Positions 19,062 to 20,252 of a stretch of DNA of 20,252 bases are shown one piece after another. The stretch lies in IMG/VR virus record IMGVR_UViG_3300032087_002112, positions 1 to 20,252 of that record; one strand, written 5' to 3'. The notes under the pieces were generated by a model. The model saw only the letters and a list, made by a program, of their open reading frames with translations, did no database searches and was not told where the DNA came from. Source of the stretch: a virus. Both the position numbers and the translations under genes were made by a program. The first letter of the stretch is position 1. Each line of letters starts with the position of its first letter.

Positions 19062-20252
19062 TGGCCACAAAACAAGAGCTATTAATTGAAGCAAATAGAC
19101 GAGGCCTGCTTACTGGTGAGAAAAAGCAGGCTTTCGACTTGGCTGTAAAGCGCGGACTGATAACCCTACCTGACCAGCAGCCGCAACAAATGACAGAGCA
19201 GCAGTTCACTAATAGGTATGGTGACATTCCAGATATTAATGGCGTAATTGCACCGCAAGAGCCAAAGCCGGAGCCTAGCATGGGTGAGAAGGCGCTAGGA
19301 TTGGCTGAGGCAGGACTGACAACAGCATCAGGCGCTACAGGTGGGCTTTTGGGTATGATTGGCGGTACATTCCAAGGGCTTATTGATGAGATACGCTCCG
19401 GTGAATTTGGCTCTAACGATGCGGCAAATAGAATAGAGCAGCGCGCAAACGAACTCATGGGCGCGCTAACCTATCAGCCGCGTACAGAAACTGGACAGGA
19501 GTACGTGCAAGCGGTTGGCGAGGCTGGTGCTCAATTGGCACCGTTAGCAGGGCTAGGCGGCCCAATGGCGCAAATGGGACAACTAGCAAAAGCTGGCATC
19601 CCACAAGCTCAGGCCGCACTTGGCACTGCGGCGACAACAACCCAGCCAGCTAAAGCAGCATCTAAGGCGCTGTTTTCATATCAAAGCCCCACCAAGCAAA
19701 AGATTGCTCAATTGCTTGAGTCTGGCGTACCTGATGAAGAGACTGCACGCTTTAGAATAACAAAGCCATCATTGCCAAAAGCTGACCAGCCGCAATCAAA
19801 AGTCTTGCAAGCGCTTAATGCTGGAGGCGCTAAGATTGCTAAGGATGACATTGCAATCAAGGCAATAGATCAAGGTTTTGATGAGGGCGTTATTGCTGCG
19901 GTAAAAGTCGCATCAAAGGCCGACAAAGCCGACATGGTTAAAATGCTAGACGTATTTGAAAAAGGCAAGAAAAATCAACTATTTGCTGCCAAGAATAGAC
20001 CGACTGATGTGATCGGCGATAGAGTGCTAAAGACATTCAACGAGGTCAAAAAGGCAAACAGAAAGGCCGGAACCGATATTGATATTGCCGCCAAGTCATT
20101 AAAAGGCTTACAGGCAGAAAGATTATCTCACGGAAAACTTAAAGCTAGAAATGAAGATCCTAAATATATAGAAAAAAATAGTGATTTTGATATATTGGCA
20201 AAAGGAGGAATGTATGAAGTAAAATCCTCAGAAAATCAAAGCATGATAGGAG
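19061..20252 (+). CDS. DNA ejection protein, P22 gp16-like, 3' end outside window
   Basis: Starts in the previous stop (TAATG) and is open for 397 codons to the window edge. P22 gp16 is 609 aa, so much may be missing. It opens with a short repeat-like segment (LIEANRRGLLTGEKKQAFDL), has a Gly/Ala-rich hydrophobic stretch at about residues 78-112 (LGLAEAGLTTASGATGGLLG) that could insert in membranes, and helical regions after. From about residue 355 the DNA turns AT-rich and the protein reads AERLSHGKLKARNEDPK, then SDFDILAKGGMYEVKSSE, with D375/D377, E386 and K388 spaced like a PD-(D/E)xK nuclease core. The ejection call comes from position and layout. The nuclease-like tail is inference. Confidence 0.7.
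   Translation, partial: MATKQELLIEANRRGLLTGEKKQAFDLAVKRGLITLPDQQPQQMTEQQFTNRYGDIPDINGVIAPQEPKPEPSMGEKALGLAEAGLTTASGATGGLLGMIGGTFQGLIDEIRSGEFGSNDAANRIEQRANELMGALTYQPRTETGQEYVQAVGEAGAQLAPLAGLGGPMAQMGQLAKAGIPQAQAALGTAATTTQPAKAASKALFSYQSPTKQKIAQLLESGVPDEETARFRITKPSLPKADQPQSKVLQALNAGGAKIAKDDIAIKAIDQGFDEGVIAAVKVASKADKADMVKMLDVFEKGKKNQLFAAKNRPTDVIGDRVLKTFNEVKKANRKAGTDIDIAAKSLKGLQAERLSHGKLKARNEDPKYIEKNSDFDILAKGGMYEVKSSENQSMIG

Noticed and set aside
19042-19458. 138-codon minus-strand open frame under the gp16-like gene
   Set aside because: Ser/Pro-rich shadow translation with no domain; the sense gene is well supported.

Overview
The window is an accessory-plus-structural segment of a tailed phage (or prophage) with a short P22-type tail. 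The host is probably a gammaproteobacterium, judging by moderate GC, strong AGGAG/GAGGT ribosome sites, sigma70-like promoters and gene families common in enteric and marine gammaproteobacterial phages. The host genus cannot be read from the sequence. Nearly every gene is on the + strand, most are joined by ATGA or TAATG overlaps, and the one convincing minus-strand gene is the most interesting object here.

Layout. Bases 1-5503 are an early/accessory arm: the C-terminal part of a beta-class DNA methyltransferase, a small DUF551-like gene between two integron attC-like hairpin sites, small unknown and membrane proteins, and a T5 A1-like metallophosphoesterase. A ~400-base noncoding stretch with two terminators and further hairpins follows. 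After a new promoter comes a run of very small genes, including three tiny membrane proteins that are easy to miss (4384-4557, 4586-4741, 4829-4957). From about 5500 the late morphogenesis operon starts behind an extended -10 promoter: a small acidic protein, a beta-rich probable virion protein, small terminase, large terminase, portal, an 88-aa protein, scaffold, major capsid protein (DUF5309/SU10-like), small head proteins, a head-tail adaptor, a gp10-like tail hub, a small protein in the needle position, a gp14-like protein and three ejection proteins (gp7-, gp20- and gp16-like). The last runs off the right edge.

The standout. The large terminase gene is interrupted inside its Walker A P-loop (GGRG / SGKS) by an in-frame 311-residue intein (7028-7960) with a Cys1 start, a TxxH block B and an HN|S end. 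The middle of this intein encodes no endonuclease on the sense strand. The opposite strand carries a complete 212-codon HNH homing endonuclease gene with a helix-turn-helix (complement 7182-7820). It has its own ideal Shine-Dalgarno and a perfect TATAAT in an extended -10 context, both lying inside sense-coding intein sequence. The sense frame stays open through all ~213 codons overlapping the endonuclease, so the terminase precursor carries the antisense translation of the endonuclease gene as a Ser/Leu-rich linker between its two splicing halves. I know antisense homing endonuclease genes from some group I introns. I do not recall one inside an intein, but I could not search for it.

How the parts work together: terminase subunits package DNA through the portal into a scaffold-templated capsid, the adaptor/gp10/gp14-position proteins close the head and form the stubby tail, and the gp7/gp20/gp16 trio is ejected into the host. 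Terminase activity should depend on intein excision, since the intein splits the ATP-binding loop, while the antisense endonuclease would spread the element into intein-free terL alleles.
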